This document shows positions 44,890 through 53,999 of a stretch of DNA of 64,000 bases, piece by piece. Every line of letters starts with the position of its first letter. The stretch's first letter is position 1. The translations under genes and the position numbers were made by a program. Origin of the DNA: Paenibacillus sp. MMS18-CY102 (GTDB lineage: Bacteria; Bacillota; Bacilli; Paenibacillales; Paenibacillaceae); NCBI RefSeq assembly GCF_009789195.1, contig NZ_WSTC01000025.1, positions 22,301 to 86,300 of the forward strand. The letters run 5' to 3'. A model generated the notes under the pieces. The model made no database searches. It saw only the letters and a list, made by a program, of their open reading frames with translations, and was not told the DNA's origin.

Positions 44890-46131
44890 TTAAGTTAATG
44901 CCTGCAAGGATGGCCGATCTAGCCTCACGATATCCGCTAGCGGAGGCTGCTCCCCATTAATCAAATCACGAAGAAGACGAGCGGCAATAAGGCTGTATAC
45001 AATGCCATTGCCGCCGTATCCAAGAGAGTAATAGACATTCTCCCTAGCCGGATCCTTGCCAATGAACGGCAAATTGTCGCGGGATTCACCGAACGTTGCA
45101 CACCACGCGTAATCGATTGGTGCGCTCATCGTTGGAAATAGCGCAAGCAACTGCTTGTAGAGCTTGCCGATCTGCGCTTGCCGCGGTACATCGCTACTGA
45201 GGGGAACCATCCCCTTTTGGTCCAATCCCCCAACAATTATCCGATTGTTGCTATCGGTGCGCAAATAGAGATAAGGGCGAGCAGTTTCCCAAATCATAAA
45301 GCGTTCATGCCATACATCGAACGAAGATGCTTGGGGCTGAGTCACTATGACGAAGCTTTGGTTCATGGTTGCTTTGATGAATTGGCCCCGAAGCTCCTCG
45401 GGCTCATAGCCTATAGCAAAGATGACATGCTTCGCCCTAAGTTCGCCGCCTTCGGCCGTGGAGAGGCGGTGTATGCCATCTTTGGTGATGTGCTGTTGGA
45501 CGCCGGTATGCTCATAGATCGTCAACCCCTCTTGTACAGCGGCGTCTGCTAGCGCATGCACGAGCTTATACGGATTGACCTCCGCATCGCCCCGGGCCAC
45601 AATCGCGCCGGATTTAGTGAAAGGGAAATGAGCCCGAATGTCATCAGGCGTCCACCAATCTACGTCGAATCCATGCTTTTGCAACAGCTCAAATTCCCTT
45701 CTTAGCTTGGGCAAATCCTGTTCAGTGCTTGCCAAATATAAACTGGGGCGCCGTTTGAACTCAAGATCTGCTGGCAGCCGATTCGCAAGAAGCGCCAATT
45801 GTTCGACAGCTTGCTTGCACGCTTTATAAAAGGCTACGGCGTTCGGCTCTCCAATCTGGTCGGCCAGCTCGCACATCATAATATCGTTGGAAAACTGAAT
45901 GAGCCCTGTGTTCGCAGACGAACTTCCGGACGCGATATCATCCCGCTCGACAACGGCGGCCCGAATGCCGCTGTTCGCAAGGACATAACCGCATAGGGTG
46001 CCAGACATGCCGCCGCCAACGATGACAACATCAAACTCGGCATCTTGTAGGCCAAGCGGTTCGTACGCCTGGACCGCTGGAAGTGTTGTAGGCCAGTATA
46101 GTAAGCCTGCATGTAATGTTTTTTTTGTCAT
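44890..46131 (-). CDS. FAD-dependent amine/glycine oxidase-family oxidoreductase
   Basis: A DAO-family flavoprotein. The Rossmann motif VVIVGGGMSGTLCGYVLA lies at about residues 35-52, followed by ERDDIASGSSSANTGLIQ, and the C-terminal FAD-binding region contains GGNGIVYSLIAARLL (about 375-389). These proteins oxidise amines, imino acids or similar; YurR/PuuB-like relatives oxidise polyamine derivatives. No partner gene defines the substrate. Length is 413. GGAGTG precedes the ATG on the minus strand. Confidence 0.85.
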   Translation of the reverse strand: MTKKTLHAGLLYWPTTLPAVQAYEPLGLQDAEFDVVIVGGGMSGTLCGYVLANSGIRAAVVERDDIASGSSSANTGLIQFSNDIMMCELADQIGEPNAVAFYKACKQAVEQLALLANRLPADLEFKRRPSLYLASTEQDLPKLRREFELLQKHGFDVDWWTPDDIRAHFPFTKSGAIVARGDAEVNPYKLVHALADAAVQEGLTIYEHTGVQQHITKDGIHRLSTAEGGELRAKHVIFAIGYEPEELRGQFIKATMNQSFVIVTQPQASSFDVWHERFMIWETARPYLYLRTDSNNRIIVGGLDQKGMVPLSSDVPRQAQIGKLYKQLLALFPTMSAPIDYAWCATFGESRDNLPFIGKDPARENVYYSLGYGGNGIVYSLIAARLLRDLINGEQPPLADIVRLDRPSLQALT

Positions 46132-46284
46132 CAGCTATCACTCCTGCATGGTAGGATAACCAATTTGAAGCATCCAATGCGATTGGCTGTAGATTCATGC
46201 TGCCCATAGTTGGCGCAGGCGGAATATAATAAGGATGGTTATGGAACCGTACGTGTAGGCAGGGAATCGTAGAGGAGGCGGCAT

Positions 46285-47355
46285 ATGGCAGGGGAAGAAT
46301 CGGTACATTTATTGCCGAATGAGATAGGGGGCATTCCGCTTGCAGTTACCCTTCGGGGCACTCAGGTCGAGAATGTGCATAATGGGCATATTGCAGTTGT
46401 CGATTCGGATGGCCAGCTAGTCGCAGGCGTGGGCTCGCCTGATGTATTGGCCTTTATGCGGTCTACGGCCAAGCCGCTGCAGGCGATCCCTATCCTTCAG
46501 GCTGGCGTACTGGACGCTTATGGGCTTTCGTCCGCTGCAATAGCGATGCTGGCAGCATCCCATCGAGGCGAGCCGGCACATCTGGCTGCGCTTCTAACGA
46601 TGCTGAAGCAGACGGGAGTTAAGGAAGAACAGTTCGTTTTTCACGCTGGATTGCCGCTCGAAGGGGATGCGAGAGAGGAATGGATAAAACAGGGCGGTCG
46701 GCCGCGCAAGCTCTTCCATAATTGTGCCGGCAAGCATATCGGGCTATTGGCAGCCTGCCAGCTCCAAGGCTGGCGGGCGGAAGGCTACGCAGAGCCGGAG
46801 CATCCCGTCCAGCAGGAAATTAAGCATTGGATTAGTTTTGTGGCCGATATGCCTGTCGATTGTTTATCGGGTGGCTTCGATGGTTGTGGGCTGCCTGTCT
46901 ACGCCATCCCGATGCGCAAGCTGGCGCTTGTATATGCGCGCCTTGCAGCCCCTCCGATGGACTGGGAGGAATCGGTGAGAGCAACCATTGCGCGCATAAC
47001 GAGTGGCATGAACGAGCATCCAGAGCTGGTGGAAGGCAAGGGGCGGCTTGCTAGCCTCCTGCTGTCCGCTCCGCATACAATTGCCAAGAGTGGCGCACAG
47101 GGTGTTTTTGCAGTGGGGCTGAGGAACGAGCAGCTTGGGCTAATCGTGAAAGTTTCCGATGGATCCGAGCCGGCTTGGCCGGCTATTGTTTCGGAAGCGC
47201 TGAAGCAGTTGGGCGCAATGGGGATTATCGCTCAGGAAACGGCACAAGGCCTTAGCGGGCGAATCGATGCGGCGTTTCCAGCAGAACTTCGCAATGATGC
47301 GGACCGTATCGTCGGAAAGCGAGAGGCGGTTTTCAAGCTTGATTCTTACGTTTGA
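46285..47355 (+). CDS. Asparaginase (L-asparaginase II family, PF06089)
   Basis: Resembles the Rhizobium-type asparaginase family rather than the bacterial type I/II amidohydrolases. Seen motifs: FMRSTAKPLQAIPIL (about residues 63-77), AASHRGEPAH (about 97-106), HNCAGKHIGLL (about 151-161) and CLSGGFDGCGLPVYAI (about 196-211), whose Ser, Lys and Cys residues are family-conserved. It would hydrolyse asparagine to aspartate and ammonia. The last 10 bp overlap the convergent AraC-type gene. Confidence 0.88.
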   Translation: MAGEESVHLLPNEIGGIPLAVTLRGTQVENVHNGHIAVVDSDGQLVAGVGSPDVLAFMRSTAKPLQAIPILQAGVLDAYGLSSAAIAMLAASHRGEPAHLAALLTMLKQTGVKEEQFVFHAGLPLEGDAREEWIKQGGRPRKLFHNCAGKHIGLLAACQLQGWRAEGYAEPEHPVQQEIKHWISFVADMPVDCLSGGFDGCGLPVYAIPMRKLALVYARLAAPPMDWEESVRATIARITSGMNEHPELVEGKGRLASLLLSAPHTIAKSGAQGVFAVGLRNEQLGLIVKVSDGSEPAWPAIVSEALKQLGAMGIIAQETAQGLSGRIDAAFPAELRNDADRIVGKREAVFKLDSYV

Positions 47356-48212
47356 TCCCCGTACAGCATATCGTGGCGATAGGCAGAAGGCGCTTGCTCG
47401 TAAAACCGCTTGAATTGCTTGGAAAAATATAAGGCGTCCGGAATGCCGACGGAATGCGCGATCTGCTCGACGGTTAGCTCTGGGCGCTCGCGCAGCAGTT
47501 GGCGGGCTTTATCAATCCGCAGCCTTAGCAAGAATGCGACCGGCGCCATGCCGGTCTTTTGTTTGAATACGCGGGACAGGTAGGCCCGATTATAGCCGAG
47601 CGCTTCAGCCATTTGTTCAATGGAAACAGGGACTGCATATTGGGCGGATAAGTAATGCGTCACTTGCCGGACAAGCACGTCGCCGTCGCCGCCGGTGCGC
47701 ATCGGCCGGGCTTCTAGCCCAGACATCGCGTTGCCGTATGCGGCGAAGAGGAGATGCAAGTAGCCCGTCGCAAGCATGGCGGCTTGCGGGCCGCCTTCAC
47801 GCAATGAATGGTAGACCTGGCGGTACAGCACGCCGATGCGTGGATTCGCTTCAATATGCGAGATAGGATGCGAATGGCCGAATCCGCAGCCGGCTAGCAG
47901 GCGTGCAGCCTCTTCGCCCTCAAATGCAATCCATCGATACTGCCAGGGGTCAACTTCGTTCGAAGCGTAGCTAATTAGCCGTTCGGGTTCGATGAGGAAC
48001 GTGCTGCCTGCCCGCAGCGCATAATTCGTCTCTCCATCGGTAAAGGTCCCGGAGCCGGACAATACATAATGCATCAAATAATAGTCATATACCTTCGGGC
48101 CAAGACGATGCCCCGGCTTTGTTTGGCTCTCGCCTGCGAACAGCACATGAAGGAGGCGGCTTCGCTCCGCAGCAAGATTCGAGGCTACCGCGTAGGAAAA
48201 AGGGCGTTTCAT
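47346..48212 (-). CDS. AraC-family regulator, probable gal operon activator
   Basis: An N-terminal cupin sugar-binding domain (YYLMHYVLSGSGTF..., AGSTFLIEPERLISY, about residues 45-85) and a C-terminal AraC DNA-binding domain (about 185-285) with two helix-turn-helix units, including SIEQMAEALGYNRAYLSRVFKQKTG and VEQIAHSVGIPDALYFSKQFK. It is divergent from galKET, which suggests that it controls that operon in response to a galactoside; this is inference from position. The start at 48212 is preferred over 48227 but not certain. Confidence 0.88.
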   Translation of the reverse strand: MKRPFSYAVASNLAAERSRLLHVLFAGESQTKPGHRLGPKVYDYYLMHYVLSGSGTFTDGETNYALRAGSTFLIEPERLISYASNEVDPWQYRWIAFEGEEAARLLAGCGFGHSHPISHIEANPRIGVLYRQVYHSLREGGPQAAMLATGYLHLLFAAYGNAMSGLEARPMRTGGDGDVLVRQVTHYLSAQYAVPVSIEQMAEALGYNRAYLSRVFKQKTGMAPVAFLLRLRIDKARQLLRERPELTVEQIAHSVGIPDALYFSKQFKRFYEQAPSAYRHDMLYGDQT

Positions 48213-48323
48213 CGTGGCGATCACCAAGCTTTCTGGTCAATTAAGCGGTAAGGCAATTGTAGCATAGGCAAAGCCAAATAAACGAAAAGTCACATAAATC
48301 CATATGTAAAGCACATGCCACCA

Positions 48324-48352
48324 TTTTCGGCGGGCATGGAAATCATTATACT
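48324..48352 (+). promoter_or_regulatory. Candidate galKET promoter
   Basis: TATACT (48347-48352) with a poor TTTTCG -35 (48324-48329) 17 bp upstream. The weak -35 fits an activator-dependent promoter. Upstream, CACATAAATCC, CATATGTAAA and GCACATGCC (48290-48320) look like repeated half-sites for the divergent AraC-type protein. Confidence 0.5.
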
Positions 48353-48403
48353 GAAGGCAAGATAAATGTTCTCCAGACAAGAGAAAAGGATCGTGATCAT
48401 CGC

Positions 48404-49576
48404 ATGGCAGATATTCAATCGTTGAAACATCAATTCGTCCAGCTATATGGAGGATCAGAAGAAGGCATTCGCGTCTTCCACGCTCCCGGCCGCGTTAATC
48501 TCATCGGGGAGCATACCGATTACAATGGCGGATACGTGTTCCCAGCCGCGTTAACGTTTGGCACGACAGTGTTGCTGCGCCCTCGCCAAGACGGCAAGCT
48601 GGCGCTCGCATCAACGAACTTTGAACTGCGCGGCGTGCTGCCGCTAGATGCGATTTCGTATAAGAAGGAAGACGATTGGATGAACTACCCGAAAGGGATT
48701 GTTCATGAGCTGCAAAGCCGCGGCGTAAGCTTCGGCGGCGGTTTTGAACTGTTATATCATGGCGAGATCCCGAACGGCGCGGGCTTGTCCTCCTCCGCTT
48801 CAATCGAAGTAGCAACCGCATTTGCGCTGCTGAAAGCTGTAGGGCAGCCGGCGGATACGGTTGAAATCGCGAAGCTCTCGCAAAAATCAGAGAATGAATT
48901 TAACGGCATGCAATGCGGCATCATGGACCAATTCGCAGTAGCCAACGGGCGCAAGGACCATGCGATTTTGCTCATGTGCGATACGCTGGAATATGACTTC
49001 GTGCCTTTCCAATCCGGATCATATAAACTAGTAATTGGCAATACAAACAAACGGCGCGGATTAGTAGACTCTGCATATAACGAGCGCCGCAGCCAATGCG
49101 AGCAAGCGGTCGCTGACCTTCGCCAAGCATTCCCTTCACTGGCGTTGCTCGGACAGATCAATCTGGAGCAGTTTAATGCGAATGCGCATCTGATCCAAGA
49201 CGAGACGGTACGCCGCCGCGCAAGGCATGTCGTTGAAGAAATTGATCGCGTGCTTCGTTCGATCGAGGTGCTCAAGGCGAATGATTTGGTTGCCTTCGGC
49301 AAACTGATGAATGGCTCCCACGACTCGCTTCGTGATTTGTACGAGGTAACGGGGGCGGAGCTGGATGCGATGGCAGCAGCCGCGCAAGGCGTCGAAGGCG
49401 TACTCGGGTCGCGCATGACAGGGGCGGGTTTCGGGGGCTGTACGGTATCGCTCGTTCATGAAGATGCAATCGAGCGCTTCAAGGATGAAGTGGGGCGAAA
49501 GTATACCGAAGCGACAGGGCTGGTTGCAGACTTCTATATTTGTAGCATTGGCAACGGCGTCGAAGAGCTTATTTAA
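48404..49576 (+). CDS. galK: Galactokinase
   Basis: Phosphorylates alpha-galactose to galactose 1-phosphate, the first Leloir pathway step. The galactokinase signature GRVNLIGEHTDYNGGYV (about residues 29-45), the GHMP ATP loop PNGAGLSSSASIEV (about 122-135) and the C-terminal GAGFGGCTVSLV (about 340-351) are present. Length 390 is typical. AAAAGGA is somewhat far (13 bp) from the ATG. First gene of galK-galE-galT. Confidence 0.96.
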   Translation: MADIQSLKHQFVQLYGGSEEGIRVFHAPGRVNLIGEHTDYNGGYVFPAALTFGTTVLLRPRQDGKLALASTNFELRGVLPLDAISYKKEDDWMNYPKGIVHELQSRGVSFGGGFELLYHGEIPNGAGLSSSASIEVATAFALLKAVGQPADTVEIAKLSQKSENEFNGMQCGIMDQFAVANGRKDHAILLMCDTLEYDFVPFQSGSYKLVIGNTNKRRGLVDSAYNERRSQCEQAVADLRQAFPSLALLGQINLEQFNANAHLIQDETVRRRARHVVEEIDRVLRSIEVLKANDLVAFGKLMNGSHDSLRDLYEVTGAELDAMAAAAQGVEGVLGSRMTGAGFGGCTVSLVHEDAIERFKDEVGRKYTEATGLVADFYICSIGNGVEELI

Positions 49577-49605
49577 ATTTAATTGGCCAAAGGGAGAGGG
49601 AAACT

Positions 49606-50595
49606 ATGGCAGTATTAGTAACAGGCGGAGCCGGCTATATCGGTTCGCATACGGTTGCAGCGCTACAAGAGCGTGGGGAAGAGATCGTGATTATCGACAA
49701 TTTGGAGCAAGGGCATCGCGATGCCCTATTGGGCGGCAAGCTGTATGTCGGCGATTTGCGTGACGAGGCTTTTCTAGACAGCGTATTGAAGGAAAATGAG
49801 ATCGATTCGGTTATTCACTTCGCTGCTAACTCGCTTGTAGGCGAGAGCATGGCGAATCCGGGCAAATACTATCATAACAATGTATACGGCACGCTCTGCT
49901 TGCTCGAAGCGATGAATAAGCATGGCGTGAAACGAATCGTGTTCTCGTCGACGGCTGCAACCTATGGCGAGCCAGAACGGGTGCCGATTGCGGAGAATGA
50001 CCGTACATTGCCAACGAATGCATACGGCGAAACAAAGCTTGCTATGGAAAAAATGATGAAATGGTTTGATACGGCCCACGGCATTCGTTACGTTTCCCTT
50101 CGTTACTTCAATGCGGCAGGTGCGCATGCTAGCGGAAAAATTGGCGAGGACCACAGCCCTGAGACGCATTTGGTCCCAATCGTGCTGCAAGCAGCGTTAG
50201 GACAACGTTCACATATTTCTGTGTATGGCGAAGATTACCCGACAGAGGACGGCACTTGCGTGCGCGACTATATTCATGTTAGCGATTTGGCAGACGCCCA
50301 TATTCTTGCCGTAGACCGCCTGCGCCGCAACGAAGCAAGCGCGATTTACAACCTAGGCAGCGGCCAAGGCTTCTCGGTCAAACAAGTGATTGATATTGCA
50401 CGCGAAGTAACGGAGCGGGATATTCCGGTCGTGTATGAAGCGCGCCGCTCGGGCGATCCTGCTGTACTCATTGCATCGTCGGAACGCGCGCGGCAAGAGC
50501 TCGGATGGCAGCCTAAGCGCGATAAGCTGGAAGACATCATTCGCAGCGCATGGCAATGGCACTTGGCGAACCCGCAAGGCTACTCGAAGGCTTAA
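49606..50595 (+). CDS. galE: UDP-glucose 4-epimerase
   Basis: Interconverts UDP-glucose and UDP-galactose. NAD motif GGAGYIGSHT (about residues 7-16), SSTAATYG and the catalytic YGETK (about 147-151) are present, as is RYFNAAGAH. Length 329 is typical. It sits between galK and galT. It is distinct from the epimerase fused to PelD and closer to classical GalE. GGGAGAGGG lies before the ATG. Confidence 0.96.
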   Translation: MAVLVTGGAGYIGSHTVAALQERGEEIVIIDNLEQGHRDALLGGKLYVGDLRDEAFLDSVLKENEIDSVIHFAANSLVGESMANPGKYYHNNVYGTLCLLEAMNKHGVKRIVFSSTAATYGEPERVPIAENDRTLPTNAYGETKLAMEKMMKWFDTAHGIRYVSLRYFNAAGAHASGKIGEDHSPETHLVPIVLQAALGQRSHISVYGEDYPTEDGTCVRDYIHVSDLADAHILAVDRLRRNEASAIYNLGSGQGFSVKQVIDIAREVTERDIPVVYEARRSGDPAVLIASSERARQELGWQPKRDKLEDIIRSAWQWHLANPQGYSKA

Positions 50596-50626
50596 GCGGA
50601 TAGTTGCAAGAAAGGAAGCGACAGCT

Positions 50627-52210
50627 ATGACAGAACAACATCGCATCGATGCCGGGCAAGCGGCGCTGCTCATCGAAAGGCTTGTCCAATTCTCGCGCCA
50701 GCGCGGCATGTTTGAGCCTATGGACGAATCATACGTAAGGAATCTGCTGCTCGATCTGTTTGGCTTCAATGCGCCATATGAAGGGGCGATACCGGCCGAG
50801 CAGTTGGACAGCCCGATTCCAGTGCTGGAACCGCTGCTTGATTACGCGGTGCAGCAAGGGCTAATTCCGGATGGAACGACGACGCAGCGCGACTTGTTCG
50901 ATGCTCGCCTGATGGGCCTCCTCATGGCGCGTCCTTCAGCAATAACAGCGCAATTCGGCCAGACGGAGAAGAATGAAGGGATCGAAGCTGCGACGAAGCA
51001 GTTTTACCAGCTTAATATTGATTCGAACTATATTCAGATGGGCCGGATTCGCAAAAATCAATACTGGCGGCATGAGACGCCAGCAGGCAGCCTCGAAATT
51101 ACGGTCAATCTGTCCAAGCCAGAGAAAGATCCCAAAGAGATCGCACTGCTGAAGGCGTTGCCTCCTAGCCGTTATCCGAAATGCCTGCTTTGCGAATCGA
51201 ATGTCGGCTATGCTGGCCGTGCGGACCATCCGGGCCGGCAAAACCTCCGTGTATTGCCGCTTACGCTGCAAGGGGAGCCTTGGCACTTCCAATACTCGCC
51301 GTACGTGTATTACAACGAGCATAGCATCGTGTTTAAGGGCGAGCACACGCCAATGCGCATATCGCATGCCACGTTCGTGCGTTTGCTCGATTTTATCGAC
51401 CGGATGCCGCATTATTTCATTGGCTCTAATGCGGACTTGCCGATTGTAGGCGGCTCGATTTTGAATCATGACCATTTTCAAGCAGGCAGGCACACCTTCC
51501 CAATGGAGGCAGCGCCAGTGGAAGCTGTGTTCACTGATGCAAAGTTGCCTAGCGTGCGGTTCGGCATCGTCCGTTGGCCGTTGTCTGTCATTCGTGTGAA
51601 GGGCAAGGGCCGTGCGGCAGTGCTGGCTTCAGCGAACCGGATATTAGATGCATGGCGGGAATACTCTGATCCGGCGGCTGGCATTTATGCCTATAGCGAT
51701 GGAGCAGACGGCGGACGCATTCCACATAATACGATTACGCCGATTGCACGCTTGCGCGAAGGCGAGTACGAGCTGGATCTTGTGCTTCGCAACAACCGAA
51801 CGAGTGAGGAGCATCCCTATGGCATTTTTCATCCGCATAAGGAGCTTCATCACATTAAGAAAGAAAATATCGGGCTGATTGAGGTGATGGGGCTAGCGGT
51901 ATTGCCTGGCCGCCTTAAATCAGAACTCGAAGCGATTGCGGCTTATTTGGCCGGACAGCAAGTATGGACAGCTGCGGAGGCGCAGGACGAACAGTTTGCA
52001 CTCCATCCGCATGCGCGCTGGATTGAGGAACTGTTGGAGCGTTACGGTTCACAATTAAGCAGCGAGGAAGCAACTGAGGTGCTGCGCAAGGAGACTGGGG
52101 AGAAGTTCTACGCTGTCTTGCAAGATGCGGGTGTTTACAAAACAGGGGAAGCGGGCCGGCTCGCTTTTCGCCAATTCCTCGAAACGCTAGGATTGGAAAT
52201 TCAAGCTTAA
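50627..52210 (+). CDS. galT: Galactose-1-phosphate uridylyltransferase (class II)
   Basis: Transfers UMP from UDP-glucose to galactose 1-phosphate, completing the Leloir pathway. At 527 residues it is the long Gram-positive class II type. CLLCESNVGYAGR (about residues 185-197), GSILNHDHFQAGRHTF (about 275-290) and NNRTSEEHPYGIFHPH (about 388-403) carry metal and catalytic histidines. The ATG at 50627 follows AAAGGAAG; the open frame extends back over galE, but that part is not expected to be translated. Confidence 0.96.
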   Translation: MTEQHRIDAGQAALLIERLVQFSRQRGMFEPMDESYVRNLLLDLFGFNAPYEGAIPAEQLDSPIPVLEPLLDYAVQQGLIPDGTTTQRDLFDARLMGLLMARPSAITAQFGQTEKNEGIEAATKQFYQLNIDSNYIQMGRIRKNQYWRHETPAGSLEITVNLSKPEKDPKEIALLKALPPSRYPKCLLCESNVGYAGRADHPGRQNLRVLPLTLQGEPWHFQYSPYVYYNEHSIVFKGEHTPMRISHATFVRLLDFIDRMPHYFIGSNADLPIVGGSILNHDHFQAGRHTFPMEAAPVEAVFTDAKLPSVRFGIVRWPLSVIRVKGKGRAAVLASANRILDAWREYSDPAAGIYAYSDGADGGRIPHNTITPIARLREGEYELDLVLRNNRTSEEHPYGIFHPHKELHHIKKENIGLIEVMGLAVLPGRLKSELEAIAAYLAGQQVWTAAEAQDEQFALHPHARWIEELLERYGSQLSSEEATEVLRKETGEKFYAVLQDAGVYKTGEAGRLAFRQFLETLGLEIQA

Positions 52211-52228
52211 AAATATTGGTTATAAAAA

Positions 52229-52275
52229 AAAGTAGTTTTTTTCTTTCGTAAGAGAGAATAAAAACTGCTTTTTTT
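52229..52275 (+). terminator. Terminator of galKET
   Basis: AAAGTAGTTTTT (52229-52240) pairs with AAAAACTGCTTT (52260-52271), with one G-U, then T residues to 52275. Confidence 0.75.
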
Positions 52276-52340
52276 GTTTAAATGGATATGAAAAGCACAA
52301 ATCCACACGAATTTTGTCTGAAAGTTTTCTGATGCGAGAG

Positions 52341-52370
52341 TTGGCATCACTCAAAAAATTATGGTATTAT
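52341..52370 (+). promoter_or_regulatory. Candidate promoter of the 52.46 kb gene
   Basis: TTGGCA (52341-52346) and TATTAT (52365-52370) are 18 bp apart in AT-rich DNA, leaving a leader of about 80 bases. Confidence 0.5.
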
Positions 52371-52459
52371 TTTATAGTAATCTTAAATAATTAATGGATA
52401 ATATCTAATGATTATTTAGTACAATCATGATAGCTTAATCGAAGGATGGAGGGTGTATT

Positions 52460-52927
52460 ATGTCAAACGCAATCATTCCATTGGATGATTTCTTGCAATT
52501 GGAAACCGAAGAACAGGTGGAAAAGCTCAAAAGATGGAAAATGGATTACACACTAAAGGATATTCGCGATGCATGGGGATTTAAACATTCCGCACAATAT
52601 TACATGCTGCTTAAGAAATTACGAATTTACGAGCGCGTGGTTAATAAGTCGGATAAGTTTTTCCCGGGCGAAGCTGTATCCCAGAATATTTACGGCGGCG
52701 ACCGGTTCGCAGTTCCAGCTTATGCGGCTGCAAAACAGCCGGGCGACCATTTTTCCTATCATCTTAATGTGACGCTTAGCGGCAATGAATTGGCAGAGAA
52801 GCTTGAGCGCGCAGCCCAGTTCCTCAAAGGGGAAAACAAGCAAGTGACGGTTAAGCTTGCAATCGAAACGATTGCAGCGGTGGAAACGCCGGAGCAGCCG
52901 GAAGAGAAGTTAGCGGAGCAAGCGTAA
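52460..52927 (+). CDS. Small protein of unknown function with a possible N-terminal HTH
   Basis: A 155-residue soluble protein. Residues 25-55 (MDYTLKDIRDAWGFKHSAQYYMLLKKLRI) have the pattern of a helix-turn-helix, so DNA binding is possible. The middle is Gly/Ala/Pro-rich (AVPAYAAAKQPGDH). A C-terminal part (about 100-145) combines a beta strand and helix and ends in a Glu/Pro-rich tail. No family is recognised. GGATGGAGGG precedes the ATG. It is monocistronic, with its own promoter and terminator, which suggests a regulated stand-alone function. Confidence 0.7.
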   Translation: MSNAIIPLDDFLQLETEEQVEKLKRWKMDYTLKDIRDAWGFKHSAQYYMLLKKLRIYERVVNKSDKFFPGEAVSQNIYGGDRFAVPAYAAAKQPGDHFSYHLNVTLSGNELAEKLERAAQFLKGENKQVTVKLAIETIAAVETPEQPEEKLAEQA

Positions 52928-52933
52928 ATAAAC

Positions 52934-52976
52934 ACAAAACCGAGGACATTCGACATGCCTCGGTTTTGTTTGTTTT
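52934..52976. terminator. Bidirectional terminator
   Basis: ACAAAACCGAGG (52934-52945) pairs with CCTCGGTTTTGT (52958-52969), with T-rich sequence after it. The convergent DUF1128 gene lies beyond. Confidence 0.85.
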
Positions 52977-53018
52977 AATAACTGTCGAATTATAGAAATT
53001 AATGTTATTTATTGTAAG

Positions 53019-53243
53019 TTACGAATTCCTCAATTTTCCTAACTCTGAGACAAGCGCTTCGACCTCCGAGATGCTGAACGATGGCTTGGAAATGACAACG
53101 TCGTACAGGTCTTTAATATCCTCATAGCGAGCAAGATCAAAGTGTGTGGATTGCATAGCTGCAGCTGTTGCCATTTTTAACTTTGATTTAATCGTGTCAA
53201 TCATATATTCGACGTTTTCCAGTGTCGCTTCATTTAGGTTCAT
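53019..53243 (-). CDS. UPF0435/DUF1128 protein (YfkK-like)
   Basis: A 74-residue protein resembling B. subtilis YfkK: a two-helix start MNLNEATLENVEYMIDTI followed by LKMATAAAM and the conserved ARYEDIKDLYDVV block (about residues 38-50). The role is unknown. The ATG at 53243 is chosen because GGAGGAAGGGG lies directly upstream; the longer open frame upstream is not convincing. Confidence 0.85.
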   Translation of the reverse strand: MNLNEATLENVEYMIDTIKSKLKMATAAAMQSTHFDLARYEDIKDLYDVVISKPSFSISEVEALVSELGKLRNS

Positions 53244-53405
53244 AAGAATCCCCTTCCTCCAGAATGCTAATTGATGTGATGTATTGTACCATGCTTGCGC
53301 TCGCATCGCCATGATCGCTGAACGAAGGGCACGCTATTCATTGCTGATCATATCGAAATCAAGTATCATGGACTAGACAGATGGGAAGGAACGGGAAGCG
53401 GTAAC

Positions 53406-53948
53406 ATGGGATTGCGCAGAAGACAACATCGGGTAAAACCCGTTGAGAAAAAAGCGTCGGTAACCGTTGATGCACAAGGTATTGAAACGTTTTTGCAGGC
53501 GGTTGCCGTAAAGCGGAAGCAAGGAGCGTCCATCCGTTTTGTTTGTATTGGGACGGACCAATCAACGGGGGATGCATTTGGGCCTTTAGTCGGTTCGATG
53601 TTAAAGGAATTTGGCTGGAAGGACGTAATCGGCACGCTAGGCTGTCCATTTGACGCCAAACAAATTGCAACATTGCAGATTGCTCCGCAAGAGGGAATGA
53701 TTACGATAACGATTGATGCTTGTCTGGGGAAGGCAGATTCAGTTGGCAAATATGCAGTGAGCGAAGGCCCCCTTCGTCCGGGAGAGGGCGTTGGGCTCAA
53801 GCTGGACCCGATTGGCGATTATGCGATCGCTGGCGTCGTAAATGAGCTTGGCCCGAAGCCATATCGTACGCTTCAAGCGACATCCCTATATTTGGTTATG
53901 GAGATGGCTAAGGCAGCAGCGAGCAGCATTGACCGTGCGCTTCGCTAG
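53406..53948 (+). CDS. yyaC: YyaC-like spore protease-related protein
   Basis: A sporulation-associated protein of the YyaC family, related in fold to the germination protease GPR and hydrogenase maturation proteases. The motif CIGTDQSTGDAFGPLVGSML (about residues 46-65) and IDACLGKADSVGKYAV are family features. YyaC genes in Bacillus are expressed in sporulation. It supports an endospore-forming host. A basic N-terminus (RRRQHR) is present. A hydrolase gene follows after about 50 bp. Confidence 0.88.
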   Translation: MGLRRRQHRVKPVEKKASVTVDAQGIETFLQAVAVKRKQGASIRFVCIGTDQSTGDAFGPLVGSMLKEFGWKDVIGTLGCPFDAKQIATLQIAPQEGMITITIDACLGKADSVGKYAVSEGPLRPGEGVGLKLDPIGDYAIAGVVNELGPKPYRTLQATSLYLVMEMAKAAASSIDRALR

Positions 53949-53999
53949 GCTAGCTTGAAAGAATGGGACCCATTAGCGAATCATTTAGGAGGAGTTCGG

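Noticed and set aside
49606..50595. galE as part of the Pel system
   Set aside because: It lies within galK-galE-galT, more than 11 kb from the pel operon, which has its own fused epimerase. A shared role cannot be excluded but is not supported by position.
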